Source of the DNA: Podarcis raffonei
Taxonomy: Eukaryota; Chordata; Lepidosauria; Squamata; Lacertidae
Length of the DNA stretch: 64,000 bases
Assembly (NCBI RefSeq): GCF_027172205.1
Contig: NC_070614.1
Coordinates: 44,321,001 to 44,385,000, forward strand
Direction of reading: 5' to 3'
Shown here: one piece after another, positions 1 through 11,187 of the stretch
Layout of the letters: each line of letters begins with the position of its first letter
Numbering within the stretch: the stretch's first letter is position 1
Notes under the pieces: generated by a model
Databases searched by the model: none
The model's input: the letters and a program-made list of their open reading frames with translations, nothing else
What the model was told of the DNA's origin: nothing
Program-made: the position numbers and the translations under genes

Positions 1-118
1 TGCTAGGTTGGCAGAAGCTGGGACAGAGCAATGGGAGCTCACCCCATCACTGGGATTTGAATTGGCAAGCCCAAGAGGCTCAGTGGTTTAGACCACAGTG
101 CCACCGGCGTCCCCATTG
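1..118 (-). repeat. Sauria SINE, 5' head (cut by window edge)
   Basis: Reverse complement reads GGTGGCACTGTGGTCTAAAC, CACTGAGCCTCTTGGGCTTG, CCAATTCAAATCCC, ACCTAGCA. These are the tRNA-derived head of the squamate Sauria SINE, like the full copy at 56038. Confidence 0.75.
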
Positions 119-187
119 TACCTACACTTAGCCCAGCAAATAGTACAACTTGTAAAACATCTGATCTAATGTCACTACCTAGAACAA

Positions 188-297
188 GTGTGGGAAACTT
201 TTTACCCTCCAGATGTTGCTGAACTACAACTCCTAACAGCCTCAGCAGTTACGACCGATGGCCAGGGATGATAGGAGCTGTATTTCAGCAACATCGA
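188..297. mobile_element. Worn hAT-type MITE
   Basis: Near-palindromic: CCTCCAGATGTTGCTGAAC, TACAACTCC on the left and GGGATGATAGGAGCTG, TTTCAGCAACATC on the right, as in the common squamate MITE with a GTTGTAGTCC-type inverted arm. Ends are eroded. Confidence 0.45.
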
Positions 298-743
298 AAG
301 TACAAAAGTGTTTCCATGCCAGAAACAGAATGACTTGAACTAGACGTTTCTAAACTTAATAAAGTGTAATTTACACTGCTTTCCATAGTTAGAATTTCTC
401 CCTTCCATATAAATGTTTCAGGATATAACATTAATAAAAAATAATACAGATGGGAAATAATTTAATGGAATAGCTAAAGCAGGATGTAGCAAGTCATTTG
501 AATGTTGATTGTTAACTCACAATTTAAAGTTTATCAGTATTTGCTTTCAAAATAATTATTTCACATTTGAAAGGACTGTAAAAGAAAACCTTGCAATCAA
601 TAAGAAAAACTTAAAACTTTTCTTGGCTGTCTTGACTGGTTATATTAAAAATGAATGTAATAACAGAAATTTTAATTTCTGTATTAAAAGGCAATTGTCT
701 CTGTTCCATATATTATTTTGAAGACGTTAGAAATTGTTGATAT

Positions 744-1450
744 TGTTATGAGTTTGGGGTGTTAAGGTGGGTGCCAGACCCCTCTAATCCATTGATCCAA
801 CAAGTGTTAGAATTTAATCAAGGTTTCTAATTATTGGAATTGCCAGGCCAGCCTCCTGGTGTGGTGATAGCCTGGATGATGAACCATTAAGAGGGATTAA
901 GGGGCTTGGCGCAAGGTGGCAAATGGGTGGAGTTTTCTCCCTCAATAAATAAAGCTAGAGTTTAGAGTACAGAGTATGGAGGAATGATTTGACCTAGAAG
1001 TAAAGCAGCAAAATGGAGAGAGCCAGAGAAATATTTCAGAGCAATGGTTGATTTCACTGAAGGTTCAGGTTGTATATATGTGTAAGTAAACTATATCTCT
1101 TAGAGACACCACAGTCTCTGCTGTGCCACATTTCCAAAGGAAACACCACCCCTGGAACCCCTGGAATCTCACACTGCTCAGACATTGGGGTGGCATGCAA
1201 CACTGGTGTTAGAATCTAGATTTGTGTTTCTGGAGATGAGCCTGTGAGCCAAGAGTCCTGATTCTAAATGGAGGGAGGAACGGGAAGACACCTGGAACAG
1301 ATAAAGCAGCAAAGCTAGCAGCAGATGGAGCAGCAGTTTGCTGAAATGAAGTCCTCTCAATGGGTTTGCTAGATCAACAGCTGCAAGTGGTGAAGACTGA
1401 CCTAGAAGCCTGGTTGTGAGACTTCAGTAAGAGGACAAAAGCCTAGCTAG
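744..1450 (+). mobile_element. LTR retrotransposon fossil: one LTR plus short leader
   Basis: A 441-bp segment (744-1184) starts TGTTATGAG and ends GACA. It contains an AATAAATAAAG poly(A) site and is followed by TTGGGGTGGCATGC, a plausible primer-binding site, and a short leader. Probably Gypsy-like. The rest of the element is absent; it is an old, broken copy. Family call is tentative. Confidence 0.4.
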
Positions 1451-2088
1451 CCTGGACTCTAAGGTATCTGAGTCACTAGCTGAAACCCTAACGGCTTTGG
1501 CTAATTTGGTGTTGGCCAACAGGCTCGCAACAGCACAGAGTGGGGTGCTCTGGATTCAGCGTGGGGTGCACAGCACCTGGTCTTCTCTCAACTGTGTGGC
1601 ACAGGGTGCTTGGTGTGGCCTGCTCCCAACCGTGCCATGTCACAAGCACTTGTTGCATGCCGCGTGTGTGATGTCACACACGCACCTTGCATGCGTGCAA
1701 CATCAGGCCCCCTCTTCAATGCAAGATGACACTGCTGCATTCCTCAGTTTCTTTAACACACTTTTATCTATTTGTCAACTCAATACAGCTTCCCAGTGAA
1801 TTTCAAATGTATGCAATATATTAATCAATTCTGCCTTTTTCTTTGTTACATCTACAGTGGCAGAGCTAGTGGCTCCAGCACCCGGAGCGGCTCTGCATGG
1901 GGGGGCGGGGGTACCAGTGCACAGAGGCGCATCCCAGGGGGGCGATGTCACCCCCCTCAGGGATGACACCCAGGGTGGACTGCACCCACCCCACCCCCTT
2001 TCTCCACCAGTGTACATCTATAGACATCTCATTTTATTGTATGATCATGAATATCGATACTTGAGAGGCATTGTGGCTCTTTCCCTAC
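1451..2088. other. Intron 4 of gene A, unassigned repeat-like DNA
   Basis: Contains a CpG-bearing CACACACGCACC/GCATGC stretch (about 1500-1730) and a G/C-rich block (1857-1990: CACCCGGAGCGGCTC) of the kind dispersed in squamate genomes. No exon 5 or 6 of gene A was recognised in either frame of the minus strand. Confidence 0.4.
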
Positions 2089-5000
2089 CTGAGTCAAGTT
2101 CCAGTGCCATTTGATTCTGTCCTCATAAATGGAAAACTCTTTGCCCGGAGGAGCCTGAGGATCCATCTTCCCCACTTTGACCCTGATGTAGGATCTATTT
2201 GGGAAAGTTACCAAGTTTCTAATGTCAAATCCACCTACTAATTCCCCATGTTTGTTAAACGTAATTTCATCTCCAGCACTGTTGTTGAATGACATGCTCT
2301 GAAGGAATGAGTGGAGCTAGAGAGAGAAAGGGGGAGTTTTAATAAAAATCTATAAAGTGTTGTAATGTTATCATTAAGGTGGTTCAGGTAACTTTCCTAG
2401 ATAGATTTGAATTCACTTTCCTGGTTGGGAGTGGGGAAATTCACAACGAAGGTTAATTCAACTTTCAGTAGCAGATATGGGAAGAGAGTGGCAAATCGCC
2501 GAATTAGTGGAAATTCAGGTTTTGGAATGTGCTGCCCCAGAGTCTATTTTCTTCAAATACATTCTAGACATTCTTTGAACAAATAAATCTACATTATATG
2601 CATACTTGTATTCATTAAGTGCATTAACTCTTGAGGTGACAAATTCAAAAATTTGCTCATTTTAATGCCAATATGCCATATACAAAGGCATCAATAGTAA
2701 TAGGTGAGAATTCAGTGTTGCATGCAAACTGAACAGTCTGCCACAGGAAACTTTACCTTCCAAGGTTCAACAGTCTGAGGAGATGGTCGGCCACTGGTCT
2801 CAATTGTTCTGTAGTTGGCTCTGGATGAGTACCTGATATGTAAGGCATGTGCCAGAGCATATGCAGCGGTGTAGATACTGTAGCTGTGGCCAGTCATACT
2901 CATTGCAAAATAAGGGGCAGGAAGGCTCTCCAGCATCTCCTCTCCTGTACATGTGTATGTGTCATCTATTTGCTCCATAGCATTTGGAAATCTACACTTG
3001 AATGCTTGCTCCCAGAAAGTACGGATAAAACCATCTTCATTTGCCCAGGAAGGACGTACATTCTGAAGAAATTCTTGGAAGCCGGGCAGATCATTTGAGT
3101 GAATTGCAAAGGACAGAGCACCATGAAGCTCTCGCATTTCAGCATAAAACAAATCATGAAGCTTAGAGAATGTGAATTCAATTTGGGCTGTTGTAATCCA
3201 CACTTTTGCTGCAGATACCTTCTCCTGATATTCAGGGTGCATTACCTGAAGTATTCTAGTTCCTTCTATAGCATATGGTAACCATGAAATAGAAGACGTT
3301 TCTCCATATATAATAACTGTATCAGCTTTGCTTACTGCAAAAGCTGGGAAAAGTCCCTGTGTTTCTGAGACTACTTTACGTTCAATAAAATAGGTATGCA
3401 AATTGGTACCAATTCGACGTATGAATGCTGAACAGATTTTATTCTGCAGAAGCATTGGCTCTATGGTCTGCAAAAAATGTTCTCCACCTTCATCATCTAT
3501 AGCCATCAGACCTACCCATTTCCATCTGAAATACACAAGTAACTCAACAATCCCTTGATACTGAAGGGCTTCATTGGGGACCATGCGATAAAAAGAAGGG
3601 AACCTCAACTGATCATTCAATTCTGGTTGAAATGAACCATATGAAATCTAAAAAGGAAGAAGAAAAAAGGAAGAAGAGGGCATTTCAGTATGGAAAGAGG
3701 CATCCATCATATTGTTTAAAACCTTGTCACATACTCTCTAATATCTCAAGGTTAGTGATGGGAACCTCTGACCTGTGTTCTAATTTGGTCTGGCTGACCT
3801 AATTTGTCTACAAAGTTGTTTTCGCTAAGCCACTTATGGAAAGAATTAATATCCTAGTGGTGCTGGTGACTTTAGACAATCAACAATCGAGGCACTCTTG
3901 CCCCTCTGAAAACCTAAGGTCACTCATGAAAAAGATCTGGGTGTGAGGAAGTTAGTAACTCATCCAGTAGCCTGACAGTAACACCAAAAGTATGCAGTGG
4001 AATTCATAAGTACATTACTACCACCTAATGTAACACCAAAGAAATACAATAGGGATTGCATCTGACGTAACCTGAGGTTTTGGTTTGAAAAGGCATTCTT
4101 TTCTCAAGAAGGAGGCCCCACCAAAATTCTGGAGGAAAAACGACCAAACAGTCAAATTATTGCACATGAATAATCAAATTTCAACACAAAAGGGAGAAAT
4201 TTCCATTGTTTGGATACTCAAATCCTACCTGTGGAATCTTGTAAAGACCTAAAATGTCTGCCATGTTTGAGGAGGTCTCATAGCTTAGTCCCCCGATGAC
4301 TCCTATTACATTTTCCTGGATGCCACATTTGTAGTTGGGTACAAAGTTATGAGAGTTAAAGATCAGATCCTGAGTGTTGCAGTAGGTCATCTTTGAGTCA
4401 CAATAGCTGTCATAGATGTGGAACCCGAGTGTGACATTGGGCAAGATATTGTGATTCTCATTGATCTCTTCAACAGCGAACACCAAGGCTAGGATATGCT
4501 GGTAGAGCTTTGTCACCATGCTGCAAATAAATAAATTAACTGGATAATTAAACAGTGCACATAATTATTTTAATACCGTTTTCTTCTAGATTTGAGATAT
4601 GCAGCTGTCGAACTATAAAGAAGGGGCACAACCAGCAAAGTCATTCAGTAAGTCTGGTTGGCAAGAACTATGCCATGAACATCAACAGCGCCACAGAAGT
4701 GTGATTCTGTGTTTGGAATCATTGGCACTTTCCAAAACATCCTAAAACTTCATCATCTTCATACCTGTCTGCTCAGCTTTGGCACCTTCCTTTTTAAAGT
4801 TTCAAAGCCAATTCTGAGCCCAGCCTATCTAGCTCAGCATTTTCTACACTGGGAACTGGTAATGTTTCAGAGTGGGGTCTTTGTCAGCACTACCTACAGG
4901 TGCCAAGCTGTTCCCTATAGACAGACAGTGCTGATCCCTTTATTAAAGCTGTTTTGTAACACAGATGGTCTGCCAAACAAGCAAACCCCACTTTAATGAA

Positions 5001-7262
5001 TTCTTTTCTATACTCTAGTATACTCCATTTTCAGCAATCTTGGACATATAGTACAAAATAAAATCAATGTAGATTTATCCAACAATATGTGTGTGGAGGT
5101 CCACTTATGCAATGAAACTTCTCCTTCCTTTCCTCTTTCTGTGTGCCTTTGAAATCTTTCCTGGGGTCAGGGGGAGTCCTCTAGCCTTCTGGGAGCATGT
5201 TTTGAGGGGAGGTTGCAAGTGAGAGAAGTGGAAAATTCCAATGGGCAAGTGGGAATCTGCTATTGAGCAGCAGTGCGAGAAGAAACTGCATTTTTCTTCA
5301 CATATCTTGGTGGCTTCTTTCCAGAAGACCATTTAGTAAAGAAAGCATGAAAAAGAAGAACAAATTTTCTTCTTTTTGTTTTGCTGCTTTGGTTCTTAGA
5401 TTCTCTTTAGTTAACTCTTTCAAGAAAGGAATAAATGAAAACCCATTCCCTTCTAGAATGCTTTTATGGGATCTTCTTTTGGTCCCATAGCAGATTCTTT
5501 TGACAGTAGCTGTTGGCATTTGGTTATTTTTAAAAGTGAATATAATTATGAAATAAATCAAGGGACTTAAGGGCTGTCATTTTCAATGCAAAGTATATCT
5601 TTCCTGCATACTATGATAGAATGCTTAAGATTTTGAATTTCTGCTCAAATTGAATTACAATAGGTTGATGTTTCCAATGGTTCAAATGGCAATATAGTCT
5701 TTAAAATCAAAGAAACATGTCACCAATAATATAAATGTAAATAATCACTGAAACACTCACACCCCAACACACATACACAACACACTTTCATAGAGGGAAA
5801 CAGTTCCTTACAAAGGTGAGATAATCAGTTGTGGATCGAGGGCCCGACCTCCGCTATGTGAAATAAACACACAAGGACACGTGATATAAGGTTAATGGGC
5901 AAGAAAAGGCCACAACTTTATTGATTACAGCAGTGAAAAGGTATTGGCTTAGGCATTGGATGACTATAGGAGGTGGGTTTATTCAACAGTAGGTGGTGGA
6001 GCCTGTTGATGCTAATCCAACTATAGGCTCACCCCTGATGTCACCGAGGGTCGTGCCATGGCCTCCCGCCAAGCAGGCATCGGACGGAATACACGACCGC
6101 CAGATTCCTTTAACGGAATAACCCACGGTAGATAGCATAGGCGATGGCCACCAGTAAAGCAATGAGCGCACACAAGCCTCTTAAAGTTAAAAGGCATGCA
6201 AGGAACCAGACCCCCCCCCCCGACTCCAAACCTCATGGCTCTTCTCTGTGATGACTCTCCTAGCTGATGACTCGCTGCGGGACGATGACGACTGAGGAGG
6301 AGGCGGAGCTGGAGCCGCAGCATTAAGCTGCTAAACACGCCCCCCGGAGACACCTGGTTGGCTGCCTCCGGTGGGCGTGGGCGCCAGCCAGGTGAGGAGG
6401 GGCGGGGGCTAAGGCCCCCAGCCAGGGGCGGAGCTCGGGCTCCCGCCCACAACCACTCCCCTCTCTTCCAGGGAGGAGAGTCTTTCTGGGCAAGGTTGCT
6501 TCATGAATAAAACTTCAGGTAAAATGTAACAGATAAAATATGTCATCCCACCAATGAGATCACCTGGCTCATACCACTCATGTGGGACACATACAGGTTT
6601 CTTTCTGGTGCAGCTAATGCTATGCACTCTCCTGCTCTGTCTTTCATCTGATCTTGCTCCCTCTCTTCCTGCATGGTTTTCTACCTGAAAAAGGCTGCCG
6701 TCAGCCAGCAAAGAGGAAGGAAGGAAGGAAGGAAGGAAGGAAGGAAGGAAGGAAGGGGGCAAATGCTGGCTGTTCAGATATCTGAATCTGCAGTGTGTAT
6801 AGAGAAGTTTGGACATAATTCTTTACATTTGAATCAGTGAATTTACACAGAGTGCAGGCAGATAACGGGAACTATTTGTAGTCTTTTTCAAAGAAATCAA
6901 GGAAACATGAATTCAAAGAGGCAGTCAACTATAGAAACATAAGACACCACACACACACACACACACACACACAAACAAACAAACAAACAAACAAAGAGTG
7001 CAGTTTTATAGAAGGAAACAATTCCTTACAAAGGTTCTTCAATCAGTAATGGGGAAGGTTGCTCGTTGAATGTAATTTCAGGGAAAATGTAATGGATAAA
7101 AGATGTCATTCCACCAATGAGGAGATCACCTGGCTTATACCACTCATTTGGAACACGCACAGGTTTCTTTCTGGTGCAGCTAATGCTATGCACTTTGCAC
7201 ACCATGTTTGGAAGCAAAAGAAGAAAAATCACCATCCTGATGGCAAGCTTCCATCCACACAT
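2089..7262 (-). CDS. V2R gene A, exons 1-4 (3' part outside window)
   Basis: Vomeronasal type-2 receptor, N-terminal two thirds. Exons in coding order: 7262-7030 (233 nt), 4520-4229 (292), 3647-2757 (891), 2316-2089 (228). All have AG acceptors and GT donors, open frames and matching phases (1644 nt, 548 codons). The ATG at 7262 opens a signal peptide ([13 protein letters not shown] core). Exons 2-3 are the Venus-flytrap domain ([61 protein letters not shown]). Exon 4 has the [12 protein letters not shown] start of the last extracellular segment. Exons 5 (cysteine-rich) and 6 (seven helices) are not found in bases 1-2088, so they should lie left of the window or be lost. Its exons and intron 1 resemble gene D closely, so the two look like a recent segmental duplication. 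A GTG lies upstream in frame, but the ATG is preferred. Confidence 0.88.
4521..5795. other. Left part of intron 1 of gene A, no feature seen
   Basis: AT-rich intron sequence between exon 2 and the exon-1 duplicate. The 4560-4720 part parallels the start of intron 1 in gene D (33220-33400), which supports a shared origin. No coding or repeat family was recognised. Confidence 0.4.
5811..6634 (-). pseudogene. Partial second copy of V2R exon 1 inside intron 1 of gene A
   Basis: A run at 6634-6486 encodes a near copy of the second half of gene A exon 1 ([30 protein letters not shown]). It lacks the signal-peptide part and one codon of the LLIGG motif. Its 3' end with the donor (CCTTTGTAAGG) is at about 5833-5800, split off by a roughly 650-bp GC-rich insertion. 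The DNA to the right of the copy resembles intron 1 of gene D, so exon 1's second half was joined to intron sequence, probably by unequal exchange. It has no start or signal peptide and cannot serve as a normal first exon. Confidence 0.7.
5834..6485 (-). mobile_element. LTR-like GC-rich insertion (fossil)
   Basis: About 650 bp interrupt the second exon 1 of gene A. On the minus strand it runs from TGCCCAGAAAG to a poly(A) site (AATAAAGTTGTGGCC) and ends CCACA, so it begins TG and ends CA as an LTR does. Segments near 50.2 kb and 55.0 kb share its style (AATAAAGTT-TGGCC; CATCGGACGGAAT versus CATCAGACAGAAT). Likely a solo LTR; no internal region. Confidence 0.4.
6712..6756. repeat. (GGAA)n microsatellite
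   Basis: About eleven GGAA units in intron 1 of gene A. A shorter array sits at the homologous place in gene D (34264-34287), so the repeat predates the A/D duplication. Confidence 0.9.
6948..6995. repeat. (AC)n followed by (AAAC)n microsatellite
   Basis: A run of CA dinucleotides turns into ACAA/CAAA units just 3' of gene A exon 1. Confidence 0.85.
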
Positions 7263-7484
7263 GAAATCTCCCACGTCTCTCAGTTTACCATATTATTACT
7301 GCTATTGACCTGATCTGAGCAAGATGGTTTGAGTGGCAGCTGGCTCTGCCAACACTCTACTCAAAGGGACATCTACCCCCCCTTATCCTTAACCGCAACA
7401 ATATCACAAAAGCATACATCGAATGACAATAAAGATACAACAATTTGAAACTTCAGCACTACAACGAAAGAGGGAAACAGATCA

Positions 7485-7724
7485 AATCACAGAGTCCTGC
7501 CTCTCCCTAGTTCTTAATCTTAGCTGTCTATGGAACACTGGGGTGCTTATAATCAATTCAGACTTTCAAGTTAATTTTTTCTTCCTACTACCTTCTGTGA
7601 AGCCACTGGGGCTTTGGTCACTTGAACTAATTATAATGATTTTGATAATGCAAGGAAGGTAATAAATTGTGCAGTGTTTTAGCCTGCTGAAAATATGTTT
7701 GCTTCAACACTGCTGAAGCAAACA
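7485..7724 (-). promoter_or_regulatory. Conserved V2R upstream block, gene A
   Basis: Read on the minus strand. Palindrome TGTTTGCTTCA-N7-TGAAGCAAACA (7724-7696), then module 1 (7660-7602: TGCATTATC, ATTATAATTAGTTCA, GACCAAAGCCCCAGTGG), then module 2 (7567-7485: GATTATAAGCACCCCAGTG, TTCCATAGACAGCTAAG, CTCTGTGATTTGAT). Module 1 ends 340 bp before the ATG. The same order recurs at the other V2R loci in the window. Regulatory role is inferred from conservation and position only. Confidence 0.55.
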
Positions 7725-7737
7725 TTTTTTCTACATC

Positions 7738-7900
7738 TTAGAGTTGGAAGGGAACTCAGAGTTCATCTGGTCCAAGAGGCCTGCCACAGTGGGAAACTCA
7801 TGGCCACAAAATCCTGGAGAATGTTCTCAACAAATTCTTAGTAATGAGCAGAATCCAACCCTATTCTGAGCTAGAAACTCATTTGTTTTCAAAAGTTGAA
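7738..7900 (-). repeat. CR1-type LINE 3' fragment
   Basis: TTAGAGTTGGAAGGGAACTC and TCATCTGGTCCAAG are the reverse complement of a CR1-like 3' end. Ends unclear. Confidence 0.45.
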
Positions 7901-7979
7901 TCCTGAACTTATAAGAGAATTGCATTCAAAAAAAAATGTCCTCCTTATGACTAGAATTTGCTGGAGGATTCTTTACCTT

Positions 7980-9290
7980 CTAAGCCATGGGTCACCAATG
8001 GGGTACTGGTGGGCACACTTATGCCCAGCGACGCCCTGATTCTGTGTTGTTTTTGTCACAAAAGGCGACCCATCTAGAAATGCATGAACTCTGAAAGGAA
8101 GCATACAGGGAAGATAACATATTTGTAAATATCTGTTGGTGGTTGAGTTACATGTTTCTATTGTGTGCTAAGTTAAAATATATATGTAACAAAACAGAAG
8201 CCAAAACAAATTGCTGTGTAACAGAAAGTAACAGAAGAAAATCTGAATGGATGTTGGAACACATTGAGTCATGTTCTTACATCACTCCTGCAAAGTTAAG
8301 CATGTGAGAGAGACTGAGGTGTCATTTCTAACCCCTGTATGTGAGAAATGTGTAGAAAACTGATTATTTATGCCTCAGACAACAGGTGGAATGGAATGCC
8401 AGTAGAATATATGTTTTCATCAGCTGGAGGGTGGGCATTTTTATTGTGGGCTATATGCAATCTGACCATTGAGGATGGATGCCTTTGTGGTCTGGCAGGA
8501 TGATAGATGGTGTGTTGAACTCTTCTGGCAGGGTGTGTCTTGGAAGAAGGATATTGGAGAAGGTGGCTGTTGGATGACCTATCTTATTAACTGAGGAGAG
8601 AGGTAGGCAAAGCAGACAGATAACTACATGCACTCTATCAAGCTTGCACTTATACCTTGTATTAATGGACTCTCTACCACAGTCCCCAGCCATCCATTGG
8701 TTCTCCTTTTATCCATGATAAAACCATGCTGACCCATGATTTGATGATGTATGAATGGACCAACCTGTTATGTATCATTGAAATTTCACTGGAGAAGCTG
8801 GTCAAGCCAGATATGACTCAGCTCTGTTCTCCTGAGTATTCTGTGCAACTTCAGCCCAGTATTGAAGGCTTTTTGCTGTGATCCATGGAAGTTCACTTCC
8901 CATCCCTTGGAATCTGCTTTCTTTGAACAGAACTTTAGGGCCTACATCTGGTTTTGAGCCAAACAGACAAGATATGGTACATTCTGCTGTTCAGGAGCCT
9001 CCCCGACCAAGCTGTCTAAAGTTGTTTTGGTTGTTATAATTGGAGAAACCTAGAAAAGGAGTGTCAGCAATCAATGACTAGATGGTCATCTTTCCTCCCC
9101 AGAAGTCTGAGCCTTAGATTGGATCCTAAGCCAGTTCAGCTTGGACATATGACCAAGCAATGCAATACAGAGAACCATTTAAAATGGTGCATTTAGGCAA
9201 AATGTGTACTAAAATGTGACTGAGTTTTTGCACCAACAAAAAAAAACACCACCCACAGATGGAGAAATGGAAAGATGAACATAAATTCAG
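7980..9290. other. Intergenic A-B, mostly unassigned
   Basis: Starts with a GGGTCACCAATGGGG motif like a hAT element edge (about 7987-8070). After that, AT-rich unique-looking DNA without convincing open frames, splice-flanked V2R exons or recognised repeats. Confidence 0.35.
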
Positions 9291-9329
9291 GAAAGTAAGA
9301 CCTTTAAATCGCCCCAGCATTGATGGATT

Positions 9330-9960
9330 GGCCCATCTCTAGCTAACTGCCCTCTTGATTCTTGCTCATCTAATCTTATTAAATCTTGCTGCAGGGAGTG
9401 GCTGGGTGGGTCCTGAAGACAATAGTTTTGTGTGTAACCTGTTCCCACTCCTTGACGCCTCAAGGACTTTTGATACAATTGGCCATGTTATTCCTCTCAG
9501 TCAGCACTATGAAATTGGGACTGAGAACAACATATTGCAAAGGCTCTGCTCCTATATATTGGGCCATTTTCAGAGATTAGCATCAAGATGCTACTGCCCA
9601 GAATCAGGACATTTCTCCCATGGTTTTCTACAGTGGTCTACACATGTTATTTAACATCTATATTAAGAAACTTCTCCCCCCCCACCACCATGTGCCAGTC
9701 AGTACATTACAATATCTTGTGGGGTTATCACCTTCCAAGTTGAGAAGGGTGATAGTTCATGAGTCTCAAAATTCTGGAACAATCATAAACCATTTCTGCA
9801 TTAGTTTCTTGAGATGTGTGCATTGCATTGTATGGCCCTTTAGGGGAGTTCGTTCTGAAATAGTCGGCTGGTAATCTTTTTTCATTTTTTGTGTGCTTTT
9901 TATTATATCATAATAAATACCTGTAAACTACTTTGACATTTATTCTGAAATTGAGATATA
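9330..9960 (+). repeat. CR1/L2-group LINE reverse-transcriptase remnant
   Basis: A broken open frame reads LLDASRTFDTIGHVIPLS, LQRLCSYILGHFQR and LFNIYIKKLL, matching the palm region and SPLLFNIYMKPL block of CR1/L2 reverse transcriptases. Several indels; an old copy. Confidence 0.55.
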
Positions 9961-10639
9961 CACTTAATTTTATAAAGAAATAAAGAAATTCCCCATGTTC
10001 TCTAGATCCTGGCATGGTGCTGAGATCCTCTCACTGTTCCCCAAATACAGTAAGAAATACAGAACATGAGGTGTCGTATGGGCTGAAGTACATAGAAGCC
10101 TCTAGCACTGAAAATGGGATTAGAAGAAAAATGCTATTATCTTTCTAAAGATGTGGTATATAAGAAAATTATTCATTTTAATTAGAAACAACAACTTATA
10201 GTGTGGAAAGATGTTAGAGTATGTTCGTCACTAAAATGTCCTGTTGCTGATATTGATCATAAGAGGAGGAAAAATGAATTGTACTATTGACATTTCTATC
10301 CAAACCATTTTCCCATTTCCTCATTTATTATTAAATTGGAGTCATTGTTGGTCATCCTAAATTTCCCTGCTCTTACTTCTGCCATTGTGCAGCAGTAGAA
10401 TGGATCAAATTAGAAAGTCCTACTACATCAGAAAGCAGTTCTTCCTGAAAATTTGAGTGGTCTGATAATGGACAGATGGCCTTTGGTGGTAGTAGACACC
10501 CCTTCATTACAAGTTTTTTAAGCAGAAGATGGATACCCAGCTTTTGTAGCAGTGCATTTTGTAGCAGTGCATTTTGCATATCTTCAGGGGAGATGGAGTT
10601 GATGACCTTTTAGGTAGTTACCAAATGGTTGATTCTATG

Positions 10640-10995
10640 ATCTGCCAAATATGTTTGCTTCAGCAGTTTTGCTACTGATTTATAATGGCATCCAAAAACA
10701 TAACAAAAGTTATTTCCCCCTCTATAATCAATTATAGTGGAAGACAGAAGTGCCTGGCGTGCTCTGGTCCATGGGGACATGAAGAGTCGGACACGACTAA
10801 ACGACTAAACAACAACATAATTATCAAAATCACTATAATCAATTCAGCTGCTCAAAGCTCCAGTAGATTTCCAAAATAGAATATGAAAACAAAATACTAA
10901 AGCAAATCTGAAATGGTTATAAGTAAAACCCTTGTTCCATTAACAGCTAAGTTGGGGGGGGGGGGAGAGGTAGGTCTCTGTCATTTTTGTCATTC
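10640..10995 (+). promoter_or_regulatory. Conserved V2R upstream block, gene B (split by BovB tail)
   Basis: AAATATGTTTGCTTCAGCAG at the left is the first arm of the palindrome seen at gene A. Module 1 core TAATTATC, CACTATAATCAATTCA, CAAAGCTCCAG is at 10817-10865, module 2 (CTGAAATGGTTATAAGT, TTGTTCCATTAACAGC, TCTCTGTCATTTTTG) at 10905-10990. A transposon tail at about 10733-10819 separates the module 1 core from its left flank. Module 1 ends 323 bp before the ATG. Confidence 0.5.
10733..10819 (+). mobile_element. BovB (RTE) LINE 3' tail
   Basis: GTGCCTGGCGTGCTCTGGTC, CATGGGGACATGAAGAGTCG and GACACGACTAAACGACTAAA are the 3' end of squamate BovB. ATAAT occurs on both sides as a possible short target duplication. 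It lies within gene B's conserved upstream block. Confidence 0.7.
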
Positions 10996-11187
10996 TGCCC
11001 TCTCTCTGTGTAGAGGAAAATTCAAGATTCTGTTTTCAATTAGAATTCAATATACACTTTTAAACAGTTGAGTTTAATGATAAGGTGGAAACGTGTCCAT
11101 TTGAGAAGTACATTCCCAGATTCTGCTGCCACCCAAGCTATCTTTCAACCAGGAGTCTCCTTGTGTGGAGAGAAGTTTGCCATCAGG

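Noticed and set aside
6409-6816. 135-codon minus-strand frame as a gene
   Set aside because: It runs through a GGAA microsatellite, intron sequence, the partial exon 1 copy and the LTR-like insert; no single protein family.
11068-11187. Upstream in-frame start for gene B
   Set aside because: It would place 40 residues before the hydrophobic signal peptide, and no paralog supports that extension; kept only as an alternative.
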